Shown: positions 22,725-36,889 of the stretch, piece by piece | Position numbering within the stretch: the stretch's first letter is position 1 | How the letters are laid out: each line of letters begins with the position of its first letter | Source of the DNA: Cryptomeria japonica | Lineage: Eukaryota; Streptophyta; Pinopsida; Cupressales; Cupressaceae | Reading direction: 5' to 3' | Assembly: GCF_030272615.1 (NCBI RefSeq) | Contig: NC_081409.1 | Span: forward strand, 615,770,755 to 615,834,754 | DNA: 64,000 nt | The notes under the pieces: generated by a model | Seen by the model: only the letters and a program-made list of their open reading frames with translations | What the model was told of the DNA's origin: nothing | Database searches by the model: none | Translations under genes and position numbers: made by a program

Positions 22725-25670
22725 ATGGAATCATCTAGCTCAACAAGAAGAAAGAGGTCGACGAAGAGTATGAAATCAAAGGCCAAAATTACCAAGACGG
22801 GGGAGGATGTTCCTGCTAGGAAATTGAATCAGGACATGATAGACCAAATGCAAGCACCTGGGCCAAAATCGAGGAGGTTAAAGCAACATTTGTTAGGAAG
22901 GGACCAATTCAAGGATAAGTACAAGAATGTTGGGACAAAGGTGAGGGGCTATGAGCTATTCCTATTTCATTATTTAAGAAGGAATAAGGAAATACCCCTC
23001 TGCAACCCATGGTCAACTAACTTAGGAAAGCTAATTGTTCCTAATGTTTTTGTAAATTTAAAAGTTTTGGAGATCTTGGTTAGAAATTATGACCCCATGG
23101 GAAGATGTATTCGGGTCCCAGGTGGAGATGCACTCATAAGGTTTTCTGAAGCTACTATTAATGAAGTGTTCAATCTGGGGATTGGTTTTGACATGCCACT
23201 ATCTTTTGGAGAATTGGAAGAAGAATACAGGTGAATGGATACTGCATATTTGGGAGGGAAGTTGGCCATTCATAGGAAACAACCAGGGATGCTTATAGAA
23301 TAGGATGGGCTACCTTTCAACATTCACCTTTTAAGACACTATTTGCAATATACTTACATGTCTTGCGGGCAATTGGGAGGTGTGGAGGTTCCTAATTTAA
23401 TGAACTTTGGACCTATGGTCTTGGCCTCTAATATTCAGATGTATGAACCTAGGCCTTTCGATTATGCTTCCTACTTGGTAAATAAACTACATGAGGGTTT
23501 TCTTGATCTCCAAGAAAATCCAAGCCCTCATTTCAAATTCTATTCATTGTTGATGCACATTGTGTTGTTTTACGAACGTTTTTAAGGAATGTGCCCCAAA
23601 GAACTAATTTTGCATACTAGAAACAAAGAAGGTGAAGAGAAACCAGTCTAGTTATGGAAATTTGTTTGGGACTCTCATTTCATGAGGTCCAATTATATTA
23701 AATTTGAGGAATGTATAGTTAATCCTATTTGCAGAATATACGCTATCCCATGTGATTATTCTATTTCAGATGAAATCAAATCTTTTTTGAGACCAAAAGA
23801 ATTTGGTAGCAGAAAGATAGTAGACCATAATTGGGGTGATTAGATTGTAAACAAAGACTTCACATGCTTTAAAATTTATGGGTTCGAAGGAACCCCATAT
23901 ATGCTACTAAAGTGTGTTCCTGATAGAATTGCCTATTTGGAAATCGTGAGGCAATTGAGTGTTTCCAATGCGAAACACTTTGTAGATCTGCGTAAGCAAT
24001 CTTTTCTACCTGGTACTCTTAGTTTTGGGGATTTTTCAATTGTTTCTACAAAAGCCTATGAAATTATTGATAGAAAGTTGATAGAAGAATATAATTTGTT
24101 TGAGCACTATTCAAGAAAAAACTATGACCCAAAGGGGTATATTCATTCTTGCAAAAAGAAGCAAAATATAGGCGATTATCCTCATATTGGTTTGGAGGCA
24201 GAGGATGTATTTAGAAACATGGAGGAAGTGGAATCCCAGGCTATCATCGATGATTTAAATAGGAAATTGGAAGAAAGAAGACAAAAGCTAAGGGAGATGG
24301 ACTCTGAGGAAGAAGAAGAAACTACAGAAAATGAGACTGAGGATGTTGAGTTTGTTTCCAGCTCACAAGCAAAGGAAGTAGAATATACACAAAATGAGGA
24401 TGATCAAATTGTGGCCACATTGCAAATTAACCAGGATGTGAGGTTGGAGGAGCATACTTCTTTTATTTTTGATGACGTATTTGTTAAATCAAAAGAATTT
24501 AAAACATTTCTTTATAATTTTAAAGGTAAAAGGCCAAGAGAGTCAATCCCTAATGTGACCCCTGAAAATGAGGCTGAATTGAAAAGGAGGTTAAGAGCAG
24601 ATGTTGATGCAAAATTGTCAACAATGACTCCTCAAAAGGGAAAACAATTATTAGCAGAGGCTAGAATAATAATTTTTTCAGGATGGGATATGAGTGCCTC
24701 ATTTATCTTTGATAGTTTACTTCATTCTGAAAATAAATTTTTCAAATTGGATATTGAGGGAGTGAATGATGTTTTCATTGGTTCTACATTTGACCAAGAT
24801 GAAGAAGATTTGCTATTGTGGGCTTTGCACGTACCAAACACAAGGCCAAAAATCATTGACGTTGACAAGGCATTTGGTCACATGATGAAGTTAAAAGTTG
24901 GTGAGATTGATCCTATTGTCTCTGTAGACATTAGAGTGGATATTTCAAAGTTTAATAGAGCACATGTGGCAAGAGTGGTCCGAGAGAGAGATCAATACAA
25001 AGCTATTTATGAAGAATTCCTGAGAAGAGGTGGTAAGACTGTTCCCCTATTGCCTTCCCTAGATAGCTCAAGATGGAAGAAGAAATGTGAAGAATTATAG
25101 TAGGAGAATCAAATGATTCTCAAACAAATGCAAAATGTTAGATATGATACTGCTTCCTTTTTATTAAATAAAAAATTTGAAAAATTAAAGGGTTATCTAT
25201 AGGAGTTCTGGACTATTTTCCAAAAGAACATGGACAATAATATGTCTCACAATAGGATCAAGAACAGGTTGGGTGTGAAGTTACATGAGAAAACTTCGGA
25301 AGGAACAGATGCAAAAGAGATTGACAAAATCAACAGGCTCCTGGCAAAACATGACAAATTTGATGCCCAATTGCAATAAGAATTTGATGAATGCAAGGAC
25401 ACGGTTAAACATGGAATTCCTGCATTAGTTGACCAGAGAGGGGAAACTAAGGATAAAGATAAATGGATTTCTGAATGTCAAAGTCTTCTTAATGTTGTCC
25501 TTAATGCTGCCTAGATGGATGGGATTGATTTAAAGGAGACCACAACACAAATGGAGCAACTTATCACTTTGGAAATCATTGTTCAAGATGTCATCTTTGA
25601 TGTAGATACTGTCAAATCAGAGAAATATTTGGAGCATATTCATAAGTGCGGTCAAGTTCTGGGCAGTTAG
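22725..25670 (+). pseudogene. Unknown long coiled-coil protein family, copy D (complete frame with 10 internal stops)
   Basis: One uninterrupted frame of 981 codons runs from ATG 22,725 to TAG 25,668. It has no frameshift but has internal stops at 23,232 (TGA), 23,301, 23,583, 23,649, 23,841, 25,098, 25,101, 25,200, 25,377 and 25,512. Layout: basic N-terminus (MESSSSTRRKRSTK); a first block with ELFLFHYLRRNKEIPLCNPW and LGKLIVPNVFVNL; a block with FDYASYLVNKLHEGFL and FYSLLMHIVLFYERF; FEGTPYMLL and DRIAYLEIVRQL; a very acidic stretch (about residues 520-575); FDDVFVKSKEFKTFLYNF; TPQKGKQLLAEA and GWDMSASFIFDSLL; KAFGHMMKLKVGEIDP; then coiled coil to the end, with DKDKWISECQSLL. It has no transmembrane segment, signal peptide or enzyme motif I recognise. 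It lies inside the CACTA, 250 bases after the left subterminal repeats. Confidence 0.75.
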
Positions 25671-26650
25671 CCCTTGTGTTTAATGATTCAAACTGTGGTT
25701 CTTTAAGAGCTTTATGTAATATGTTTTCTATGTCAGTTGTCAGTTAGGTTAGTTAGTTAGTTTGTAATTAGGTTTTGGTTAGTTTGAGTCTTAATGAAAG
25801 GGTATGCCCTTTTACTTTCAAACATAATTCTCATTTATATATATGGAGAATTTCTTTAGAGAAGGGACAAAAGAAAAGTTATTATCATCTTTGAAGACAT
25901 TTTTACTGCAATACTTTGAGTTTTATTTTTTGAAAATGCTACACTGCTGAAGTATATTATCAGTTGATTCTTTCATGTTCTCTTTTTTATATGAAGATCA
26001 GATGTTTTATTTATCTTTGATGACATCTATTTTTTCAATCATTTGATTAGTTCCTTGAGATCAATTTATTTTGTTTAGATTGCTTCAATGTGATTTCTTA
26101 TGTTTTTATGATTTGAAGTAAATTGCAGTTTGAGTATCATTGTGGAAGATTGTTTGTCAAGTTCCATTTTGTCTTGTTGTTCTTTCAAAGAAAAATGAAA
26201 AACAACAAGACTAACGGTAACCTTTTACTTTGGTTATAATTCATATAGATGCCCTTGAAGTGATAGCCTTGTTTAAGAGCAAGTTAAAATTGTCTCCCAG
26301 GTTATACATAGAAACACTTAATTGGATCAATAAGAAGTCAATAAGGGGTGAAGGCACTGGTCTGATTATGATTTTGAAGTGGTTAATCAAGTATTTCCAA
26401 AAGTAATATTTATATTTATAATTTACCAATAAAGCAATTTATGTTTAGTTGTATTCAAGTAAATAATTCATAATTTCCAGCACTTGTTTGATTGTGATAA
26501 GAAGTATAAATTCATAAATATCTGGATTTATTTTCCATTTGGAGAAGATCCTGAAGTTTTAAATTCGCTATAGAAAATCCTTAGGTTCAAGGTACAGGTT
26601 CACCCGCCTAGGTCTAGTGAAGCCTGAAGTGCAGGAGAACTTGATCAAAG
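25671..26650 (+). other. 3' non-coding region of copy D
   Basis: No gene. It holds a short hairpin AAAGGG-TATG-CCCTTT (25,797-25,812), the TATA-containing inverted repeat (25,826-25,852), AT-rich sequence, GAAGGCACTGGTCTG at about 26,350, and the closing motif at 26,591-26,635 (GGTTCACCCGCC, then GAAGCCTGAAGTGCAGG) shared with B and F. Confidence 0.5.
25826..25852. promoter_or_regulatory. TATA-like box in an inverted repeat, copy D
   Basis: Perfect 7-base arms AATTCTC (25,826-25,832) and GAGAATT (25,846-25,852) enclose ATTTATATATATG. The TATATATA box is in the loop. It lies about 155 bases after the final stop. Confidence 0.45.
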
Positions 26651-27089
26651 TGATTGTTCTCGTTTGTTGGCCAGAACTATTTGAAACCACTAAGACAAGT
26701 GGCAAAACTATTTGGTTTCCAATCTGTGGTTTTGGGAACCAACAAAACCTTTATTTTTAATATTTATTCAATTCATTTTTGGATATTTAATAACAAAAAA
26801 ATTGAAAGACAAAAATTGCAAATTTCCTTATTGAATTATTTTTTAATGTATTTAATCAATGTTTGTAGTCTATGATCTAATAGAATCCACAACGGAAGGG
26901 ATGTGAGAAACCGATCTATCAAATAAAGAGATGTCTTTAAACTTGTGCTTTCATTTGAATTGGACTATTGTAATTGATATGCCACTTACCAACCACCTCT
27001 TAGTCCTACACTTTACCTGGGAAGAGAACCTTTCATAGAATATTTCATATGACTGTTGTTCTTACAAGAGTTATTTCCCATTTCTATGT

Positions 27090-27486
27090 CACCTTTTTCT
27101 CTCACTCATGCCCACTCTATCTCTAACTCGCTATCTCCACCTCCTCCTCTCTATCTATATCTCTACATCTCTACATCTCTTTATTATTAACTCCATGAAT
27201 CTTGCTCTATATTTCTCTCTCTCTATTGTCTCCTTCTCTCTTTTCTATCTCTTTGTATCCATATATCTTTGGCTTTGTCTACCTCTCTCTATCTATCTAT
27301 ATCTTCATTTATATCACTCCCTCTCTCTATATAATTAACTTCATCTCTCCCTCCATCTCTCCTACTCTATATCTTTATCTCTATTTATCTCTCTCCCCTT
27401 ACTCTATATCTTTATTATCTCTACCTCTCTCTTTTGTTTGGTCCATATATCATGCTCTATATCTCTTTCTCTCCATCTCTTTCTCA

Positions 27487-27557
<71 letters not shown>

Positions 27558-27945
27558 ATCTCCGCATTCCTATTTATCTCTCCTTATCTCACTCTATCTA
27601 TATCACTTCCTCTGTCTCTCTCATTCAGTCTATTTTTTCTTCCATCTCTCATACTTTATATCTTTATCACTCCTATATCTATATTTCTCTCTATCTCCCT
27701 CTCACTCCTCTCTATCTCTTTCTATCCATATCTTTCTCTATCTTTATCTCTCTATCTCTTGCTATCTCTCTATATATCTCCCTCTCTCCCTATCCATCTT
27801 CCTCTCTATATATTGATCTATCTCCCCTTCTCCCCTTCTCTCCCCCTCTCTATATATTGATCTATCCATCTCAACCTTTATCTTCTCATCCCATCTCTCT
27901 CTCACTCTTCCCAACTCTATTTCTCCCTCTCTATCTCTATTGCAA
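27090..27945. repeat. CT-rich low-complexity repeat with a perfect (CT)n core
   Basis: Nearly pure pyrimidine on the plus strand. It has a perfect CT dinucleotide run of about 30 units at about 27,490-27,551, flanked by irregular CTCTATATCTTTATC-type repeats. Long leucine/serine/tyrosine-rich frames in all three plus frames are artefacts of the repeat. Confidence 0.9.
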
Positions 27946-29844
27946 GTATAACATGGGATTGATTATCATTTTCAAACATCTTTGGATCCCTACAAGTGGA
28001 TCCATAGTTGATTTAAAATTATTGCTTTTCCATTGAAACCTTTGTTGCACAAACAACATCATTTGTTGAAGGGCCCACTAATTAACCTCATGTACTACAC
28101 ACATGTATGCAAAACAATACATCATTTTTTTTCCTAATTAACCTTCGAAACATTTTTGGCGTACCCATTGCACATCAAAAGTACAATTACTAGTCTTATA
28201 TACATCTGATTTGAATGGCTTTGCACCTCATGAATGTTCATTCTTTTGCAAATTGACTATGTTGTATTCCCCAGTATTCACTTACGATCATTACTCTTGA
28301 TTGTTATATATGATGATTAACTTTTAATGATTGTGTTGATTTACCATATCAAACTTAGTTGTTTTGATAGTTTGTATATAAACTATTTTAAATTTGAACT
28401 CTTGAACCTTTTGTAATCATTATATGATAGAGTTAACCAGTAAGAAAATTTGGTCATTATGCCTACTTGATAAAGTAGAAGTTAATTGGGCCAATATGCA
28501 CAAGATGGATAATTTATTAATAATTATGTACCTATATGGATCTCTCATATCTCACTTATTAAGTTTTAACTTGTTATTATGATGCATTCCATCTTTATGT
28601 CGTATAATATTATGAAATGAGATATATCTCATTTAAAATGATAGCACACATGTGCGCTTATTTCATCATGACAATTATGTTGATCATGGTAATCTATCAT
28701 ATTGTGACGTATAACATATCTTTAACACTCCATGCTACTAATGGTTAATATATCATCATTTGTATATTGATCATCTAACCCACCAACAAGTATGAGAATT
28801 AATATCGGGAACTAGACTTGAATGACATTAGAGACACATTATGAGCACTACATATTATATTTGTGAATTTTTTATTCTTATAATCTATTTATTCACACAT
28901 TATGTGACCTTGATTATAAAAGGGTGTATCCAAATTGATATAATTATACTTGTATATCCAAGATTAATGAAATGAGATATATACTTCACTCATAGATTTG
29001 TTGATCCATAATGAAAATGAAAATTCTGCTAGACACTTCATTAACATGAAGTTTTTGCTATACATACGTAAAATATGACATTATACACATGCACATAATT
29101 AACCACAACCACAATGCAATTAAGTACATGGAATGCACAATTATAATGAACTTGTTGGAAGCCAATGCTTCTATACTCATAATATATTAGAAAACTTACA
29201 AGTAAATAATGTAAAAGTGCCGGACAAAACTTAGCTAACGCGCGGGTAGAGTTTGTGAATTCTAACGGCTGGAAGTGCATGGTTACTTAGCTAATGCATC
29301 TCCTGTAGGTGGGATTTTATTTTATTTGGATATGGGTTCTGCAAGTTTCTGTTTGATTGGAATTTTTAGTCCATTGATTATTAAGTATAAGGTTTTTATA
29401 CGCTGGCTGTTCGTGTTCACAGTTTCAGGGCACTTAATATTTTCGCGTTAAGTTGGTCGACTGTTCCTGTTCGCATTTTTAGGGCACTTAAGATTTTCAC
29501 GGTAACTTGGTATGTGACGTTGTCTGCAAGCTTGTACTTTATAATGGTTATCTGCATTCCTACATTCCTTGATTTCATTAGCTACTCTTTGCATTTTACA
29601 TAGAGGGTATTTGTGGTGTAACACTTTTTAAGTTTGCTTCCATGAGATCATCTTTTGTTTGTTCCTGCATTTTGGTGTTGTATTGGGCATTGAATATGTA
29701 TGCGAAGAGTATCGACCATTTGCAGGGTTTCTTGAGAGTTCCTCAACCATCTATTGCTTACTACCATGGATTCTTCTAGCATGGAGTTGGCCGTGTCAAC
29801 AAACCATCAACTTGGTTTATTAATTTCGAATATTTATCATACAA
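27946..29844. other. Unassigned AT-rich interior of the CACTA
   Basis: No coding region or repeat with a recognisable relation to other parts of the window is seen. Confidence 0.45.
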
Positions 29845-30966
29845 TTTTTTTTTTTTGTTGATTATAAGGTAAAAACTGAAATACATTGAAGTATAATCTG
29901 AGTTCACAAGTGCATAAATCCTAAGAATCTAGACAAACCCACAAATACTTGGTAGTATACCACTCATAGATTACATTTACATTACATCCTAATACCAAAC
30001 CTAGGCTTCTAGCTACAACCATATACATTTATCAATATGAAGCAAAGACTAGTACAAAATGCCAATAGTAGAATATGTCAAAATAGCAACCAGGATTTTG
30101 TATGGGGTCAAAAAAGAATAGGGTGCCACAAATAGAAGTCTTCTCTAGAACCAGGCAACCTAGCCAAGGGGGCCTTCCATCCATGCCAGCCTCTGATTAT
30201 CCAACCTCCTGGCATTACTAATCATCTGCTGGTGACCCGTCACTCCATTCCCTCTTATCTCTTTCATGAGTGCATCTAAGGTGTTGACAAAGGGAGTTCT
30301 CTCTTCACTTAACCTTCCCCATGTATATCCATGGAGAGATCATAGATAAAAATCCTGGTATGTCCATCCTCAGGAAATCTGTGAAGTTTTTCTTTGTTGA
30401 GTTTGATAACCATTATGACCCGTGAGAAGACAGTATGGAATGTGAGTCTACGAAAAGAATCAGTAAGGGCCCTTTCTATCCCTTGATACTTCTCTAAATT
30501 TATAATCCTTCAAATGTACCAAACAATTTCAGATGAAAGCAAATTCCATAACTAATTAGTGTCTTTTTAAAGTTCTTTAATAAAACCAGATACAACATCA
30601 AGTATGCTAATATGCCAAGGAATAATAAACCCAAACAACTTCCAAACCTCCTTAGCTACAGAGCAATCAAAGAAAATATGTCTAACTATCTCTTTAACCT
30701 TGCAAATGTTACACAAATTATCATTAGAATGTTTAGATCTGATAGGTAACTTATCAAGTAGAAGCAACCATTTAAAAGCTTTCTTTTTAGGAGCAACAAG
30801 AGAGTTCCAAATATTCTTAAACAACTTGCCTCATTGAGCACGGGATGAATTAGAATACCAAACAGTATTAACATGATTAACAAGATTAACAATACTCTCA
30901 TTATACATCAAAGAATTATAAATAGAAATAGATTAAAAATCACATCTTTTGGGTAACTGCAAGGAG
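29845..30966 (-). mobile_element. 5'-truncated LINE (L1-type), 1.1 kb
   Basis: On the plus strand it starts with a 12-base T-run (29,845-29,856), the reverse of a poly-A tail, followed by a LINE-like 3' untranslated region. Flanking repeats ATCATACAA (29,836-29,844) and ATCATATAA (30,967-30,975) agree at 8 of 9 bases. The only coding part is a zinc-binding reverse-transcriptase tail at its 5' side. It lies inside the CACTA and belongs to a different LINE subfamily from the large one at 38.8-55.8 kb. Confidence 0.75.
30567..30900 (-). pseudogene. LINE ORF2 fragment with zf-RVT domain
   Basis: The minus strand reads WNSLVAPKKKAFKWLLLLDK, then LCNICKVKEIVRHIFFDCS and AKEVWKLFGFIIPW. This is the C-x-x-C ... 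H-x-x-F-x-C pattern of the reverse-transcriptase zinc-binding domain that follows the polymerase in plant L1 ORF2. The polymerase and endonuclease are absent because of 5' truncation. The frame shifts near 30,830 and ends at 30,567. Confidence 0.7.
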
Positions 30967-30975
30967 ATCATATAA

Positions 30976-32130
30976 TTTTAAGCATTTGCCCCCTTGATTT
31001 TTGGTAAATTTGTAGTTTATAAATGTGAATTGTGCTTGTCGTGGGATGAAATTGTTTACTCATTTTGCTAGGAACCTGGGTTCTGATTTTTTTTTCATTT
31101 TATCCAATATCATGGCATTTACCTCAGGAGGACTTGAATCAAATAAATTGGGAAGGTGAAAAGGCCCTTTATTCAAATTGAAAATTTAGTTAGCAATTAA
31201 ATACTAGATATAAAAGAAACACCACATGACAAGGACATAATGCAAGTGATTTACCTTATGGAAACTGAATTAGGAAAAAAATCTAATAAATAATCTATTA
31301 ACATCAATATACTAGTAAGATCCCCTCTAGGAAGAAACTCTAGACACCTTATAAAATTCAAACGTGTCCTCACTTCTCCAAGTAATTTTGTCTTACTTGT
31401 AACATAGTGAATTACTAAAATTATGAGTTCATTCCATTCTCAAGGATCACTATGAACATCTTAAGGCACCATCTTGCTTATATAGAAGGTGATATTTTAG
31501 TGATCAAAAGTAATAATAAAACTCAAAAATAAACAATACAAGCAAAAACACAAGACAACAACACACACAGATTACCCTGGGAAAACCTCCAGATTGGAGG
31601 AAAAACCCAACATTAAGTTTAGATCAAAGCTTTCAATAAAATGTTCATATTACATGAGAAGATACCAGATACACTTATCTGATTGGCGACTAATCACAAT
31701 CACTAATTGAAGTCTAATGTGAAGCCCCGCATTTAGTGCCTAATCCAACAAATGCAAATATGACTGTTGAATGAGCTGTCCTCAATGAATCTGCCTGATT
31801 CAATCAAGTTGTCTGCACTCAGAATAATTCCAATGCACTATTGATGACGCTTATAATCATCTCGCTCCAACTATTTTCCTCCTTAAGTATTTTTAAAGAT
31901 GCCATGATGAGGATAGTTCTGTTGATGCCATTTAGCATCTGCACTCAACATCTTTTGCTGGGAGGGAGAGAAAGAGGGAGGGAGGAAGAGTTGGTGGGAG
32001 AGGAAAAATAATTTATGTTGAACATCTAATGATTGAACATCTATCTTAAAAGAATTTGTGACCACTAGCTACATTAAATACGTTCTCTATTAAGTTCAAT
32101 TTTTTAAGATGAAAAAGAAGAGTTAAATGG
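30976..32130. other. Unassigned sequence with an LTR-like patch
   Basis: No gene. About 31,565-31,610 (ACCCTGGGAAAACCTCCAG and following) resembles, in reverse orientation, the conserved GGTTTTTCC part of copia LTRs, so a decayed LTR on the minus strand may cover part of 31.4-32.1 kb. Ends not found. Confidence 0.25.
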
Positions 32131-32188
32131 TTTTGGTTCGATTTGCAATTTTTCCATAGCCTGATTTTTTTGTGCATGAAGAAAGACC

Positions 32189-35100
32189 ATGTCAGATAAT
32201 ATCAACAAAGAACAAAATAAGGAGACAATTTCTAGATTGTGGTCCAACTTGAAAAGAAAAGGTGATGGAAAATGTTATTGTCCCTGCAAAATTTGTAAGG
32301 GCTTAAAGACTAGAAGACTTCTAATAAAAAAAACTAGGAAACATTGTAGGCAACATGGTCACATTGAAGGGGGACATGATTATCATCCATTGATAAGTTG
32401 TTCATTATATCGTTCTAACAATTTATATACGTAAGAAATCACTTGATGATGAGATCATGCTCATGGTTTATTTATGTTGATCATTTTTATATAGGTCGAG
32501 CACCCCAGGGCACATGATATGGACCAACACAATCTGGAGAATATGGTTTTCGAAGTGGAGGAACATGGAGGTGTGAATATCGAAGTTGAAGATAATGATC
32601 CCATGGAAGATGATGATCATTTTCCCGAAAACACAATTGAAGATGATGGTACAAATACATTGATCCATGACACATTTAATACTGACACAAATGATCATGA
32701 TGATTAAGATGACCTTGATGTTGTTCATGATTTACCTCTACTTGAGAAGGCATATGAGGCCCTTTACGAAGGCTCCCAAACAACTCTTCTCTCCACTGTA
32801 TTGTTGTTGGTGAAGTTGAAGGTTATGAATGGTTTATCCAACATAACAATCTCACGTATGTTAAGGTATGTCATATATGTCATTATAGTTAATAAACGGT
32901 GAATCATGTACCATTAATATTTTTTATAATAACAAATTATATTTTTTTCTTTAGATTGATAGGTGAGTTTTTGTTACCACCATCAAATATTCTACCTCGC
33001 TCATACTGAGAATTATCTACCATTATGAAAGATATTGGAATGGAGTATCAAGCAATAGATGCTTGTCCCAATGATCATATTATATCATAAACAACATGAA
33101 TTTGGAATAGAATTCCCTGAATGTCATATCAGTAGATATCGAATAGATCAAATAACAAAAAAGGTGCCTCACAAGGTTCTTCGTTATATTCCCATTATTC
33201 CACGTATGCAACAATTATTCAGGTGCACTAGCTTGGCACAATTTATGGATTACCATGCACACAATAGAAGTTGAGATGACATTATTTGAATGCCTAGAGA
33301 TGGTTCAACATTTATGGACATAGTGGAAAAGTGGACACACTTTAAAGAAGAACCTCGTTATCTCAGGCTTTCATTGGCAGCGGACGATGTCAATCCATTT
33401 GGAGAGTTGAGAGCTGTTTACTTGTTGTGGCCTATTTTTGTTATCAACAATAACATTCCTCCATGGATGTCAATAAAGAGGGAGCACATAATGTTGGCAA
33501 TGATTGTTCTAGGTATTTTCTCATTTAATAGTCATCTACATTTAATTATAAATATTACAATAAAATGGTCATAATAATTATGTAATGTTTTTGTTCATTC
33601 AACTAGGTAAGTACCAAGTTAAAGATATGAATATATATATTGAGCCTCTTATCGACGAGTTGCTGGAGTTAAGGAATGGTGTCACCATGTATGACGTCTA
33701 TAGACCAATAGGAGAAAGACAGTTTCAATTCCATGCAAAGCTTGTATGGACAATACATGATGCCCCAGGGCTAACACATTTTTGTGGTATGTTATAGTGT
33801 TCAAGTTGTGCATGATAATTATAATTATAAAAATTTACATATTTAATCGAATTATACATTATCTTCTAGGTCTACAAACAAAGGGAAAATTTGCATGTCT
33901 AATTTGGGGTCCAAAGAAGAAATCCCATCATTCAAAAAGTTTAGGAAAGTAGGTGTTTGATGAGTATAGGCACTTCCTCCACAAAAATCATAAGTATCAG
34001 AATACTGAAAAACATCTTTTCAATGGGAAAGAATAGACTACATCAAAGCCATGAAGAATGACACCTCACCTATGGAACTAACTGGAATATAATAGAATTA
34101 ATCATCAAGGTAATGTCATTCGATCTAATGGTTTATGTTTGGAATTTGTATTTTTCTATCGTGTTTTGTTTACTGATGATGTAATTGATGATCGTGAAGG
34201 TCCTCAAGGCATGGATGACCACCTTCCAAAGTGACTAAAAAGTTATCCTAGACAATTTAGTAGGTTTCCCTACTATGAGAAGCTACAAATTGTGCATTCG
34301 TTTGATACTATACATATTGGAAAGAATATAATAGAGACATTATGGAAAATATTGGATGGAAGGCGTGACAAAGAAAAAATTGTCAAAATTTGTAGTGACA
34401 TTCAGGAATCCAATCATGCAATGAAAAATGTCATTCAATAAAATAGCAATGGAGACTAGATTAATATAAGTGCCCTTCCTTGGTTATTAATGGAGCAGCA
34501 AAGCAATGCTATAAAAGAAGTCATACGAAGCATTCAATTTCCCACAGGATTGCCTAGAACATAAACAATCTCATATCAAAGAAAAGTGAATTTGGGCCAG
34601 GGATGAAAATGCATGATTGGCATACCTTCATTAAGGTAATTCATGTTCTTGTGTATTTACTATATATTTGTATACTACGTGTGTACTTTTCATTGTATTA
34701 TGTTAGAAAACAATGAAAAGATCATTGTATAATTATTGCAGTACGCTCTACCTCTATCTCTCCCAGACCACTTCGACAATAATGTCAAGCAAGTCATATA
34801 TGATCTTGGAAAAATCATGAGGTAAGTAGTGATGTTTGTTCAATTTGTTGTATAGATATTATATTTGTGATTTGTTTTACTTGTTATGTAATATATTGTA
34901 TACTATTTTGTAAAGTCTCATTTATATATTTTTGCATCTTGAATCTCTTGTAGGTGGTTGTCATCTAAATAAATCCATAAAGAAGATATTAAATATTGGA
35001 AGAGAAAAATTCCTCATCTAATGCGTGAAATGCAAAAGTGTCTACCTTCAACTTTTTTAAATGCACAAGAACACTGCCTCATACGCCAAGTTGAGGAGAT

Positions 35101-35950
35101 TGAATTGTGTGGACCTGTACACACTAGGTCAATGTGGATGGTTGAGAGGCACTTGAAATTTTTGAAGGCTTTGGTTCGACAAAGAGAACATCATGAGGTT
35201 TCTATGGTGGAGGGATATATGGTATACTAGACTATGGTGTACATTACTGAATATCTTCCTAAGTTTGAAACAAATATCCACATAGATCGCATTTGGTATC
35301 CCAACCCCATTAACAAATTCGAAGGGGAGTACTTGATGGAGAAAGGTAGATTGAGGAAAGTGAGAGGTAATTATAAGATGTTATTGTAGTTAACTAATTC
35401 TTAATCTTCAAAATAAATTGGGTAAGTCATCTATTTATTTTTTGTATAGTTGGTCGAGAGTGGAATGCACTACATTTGTATATTGCAAACAATCTTGATT
35501 GGATGACGGTATGGATTGAAGGATGTCAACATTCTGGGTCACACATGAACCTGGGAAGGTGTGTCTTCATTGGTTAAAGAAGCTCATCGCAATGGAGATT
35601 CCAATATTAAGCAAAGGGAAGTTGATTTAGCATATGATTTAAGAGATAAACAGGTACATATAAATTTATTAAACACCCATATGTTTATCAACTCACGATG
35701 CAATAATTTTTACATGTTTGACATATTGCAGGTCAAACACCACAACACTATGTGCTTCAATGGTCATAAATTTCGCATCAAAAAGTTGGATGACATGAAG
35801 AAAAGTTGTGATTCTGGGATAATTGCAATCTTTGAGGTGACCAATATTTCATCTAGAAATGACATATATCCTCAAGAGCCTCAAAATCGATACTATGACA
35901 TTTTGAATGATATACTATGGCCTTGTAAATTCACTACTTTGTTAATATAA
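32189..35950 (+). pseudogene. CACTA transposase TNP2 (Transpos_assoc, Transposase_21, DUF4218, DUF4216), degenerate
   Basis: Exon-like pieces in order: 32,189-32,434 with CYCPCKICKGLKTRR and HCRQHGHIEGGHDYH (Transpos_assoc zinc-finger-like); 32,519-32,707, very acidic; 33,059-33,274 with KVPHKVLRYIPIIPRMQQLF; 33,290-33,520 with YLRLSLAADDVNPFGELRA and NNIPPWMSIKREH; 33,606-33,797 with IEPLIDELLELRNGVTMYDV (the Transposase_21 core); then 34.0-34.6 kb, much decayed; 35,021-35,380 with CGPVHTRSMWMVERHLKFLK (DUF4218); 35,561-35,655 and 35,733-35,950 (DUF4216-like). AT-rich introns with GT-AG edges lie between. Stops such as TAG at 35,228 stand where the paralogue at 57.6 kb has glutamine. The protein would cut and rejoin CACTA ends. 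It lies in the same orientation as the element, nearer the right end. Confidence 0.8.
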
Positions 35951-36889
35951 TACTTGATCTCTCTAACAAAAACTTCTTATGCATAGTGATTATGATAGCC
36001 AATAGTTCTCATTTGATGATCATCTAGGTCAAATTTTGATCTAAAATAAAATTATCACAAAAGGGGTCATGAACTATCCTCATTCACAGTCAAATCTCAC
36101 TATAGTTGAGATATCAAAGCTTTCAATCATAGGAAAGATATAACAATAGTAATGTAGATGTCAACTTGAAGAGAATGAGTAGTGACAATAGAAGTCATAC
36201 AAAGTTAGAGACCAAGAGTTTCCAATCAAACCAAAAGCCCTAGATCCATAGATGATACAAAGAGCAGTCAAATAACTCTCCACGAGTGTAGATATATAGC
36301 AAATCAAAGTGATGAAGGTTTTTTAGTTGTGATGAGAAATCACTTATATAAGAGATCATTTTTAAAAGATGAAAATGATGCCATCATACTCATTGTATGT
36401 GACAATAAGGACATTCACTATTGCAAAGACAGTTGTAAGTAAGAATTTTTGTATCAAATCAATATAAATACTATCCTATGCTTATTGTAGAAGCCATACA
36501 CCTGAGCCAATATTCATAGTGATAAAGGAGCCTTTCAACATTAGCAATATAGAGGATATAAACTATCAAAGTTTCAAATAGTGGTAGGCATGCATTCAAG
36601 GTAGCTCAAATAGAAGAGATTTGATAGAGCACAAGCCATGATAGAAACCTAGAGACAAATCCCTATATCGGGCATAGTTAAGAAGGATAGCGCCCTAACA
36701 AGTTCTAATGATTTGCTTGAATTGATCAAAATATTGCTGCATTATTAGCCGATAGGCTACATTTTGTGTAGGGTTTTGACTTGAAACCTCTCTCATGCCA
36801 TAAAACAATTAACGAGTTGACGTGAAACTGTCAACTTTCAGAAGTCATTATATGATTTTTTGTATTATTTAAAAAAAATTAAAATAAAT
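35951..36889. other. Unassigned 3' part of the CACTA
   Basis: No gene or repeat is recognised between the transposase and the right subterminal repeats. Confidence 0.4.

Noticed and set aside
27108-28036. Long plus-strand frames (up to 204 codons) rich in S, L and Y
   Set aside because: They lie in the CT-rich repeat in three frames at once and have no real composition.
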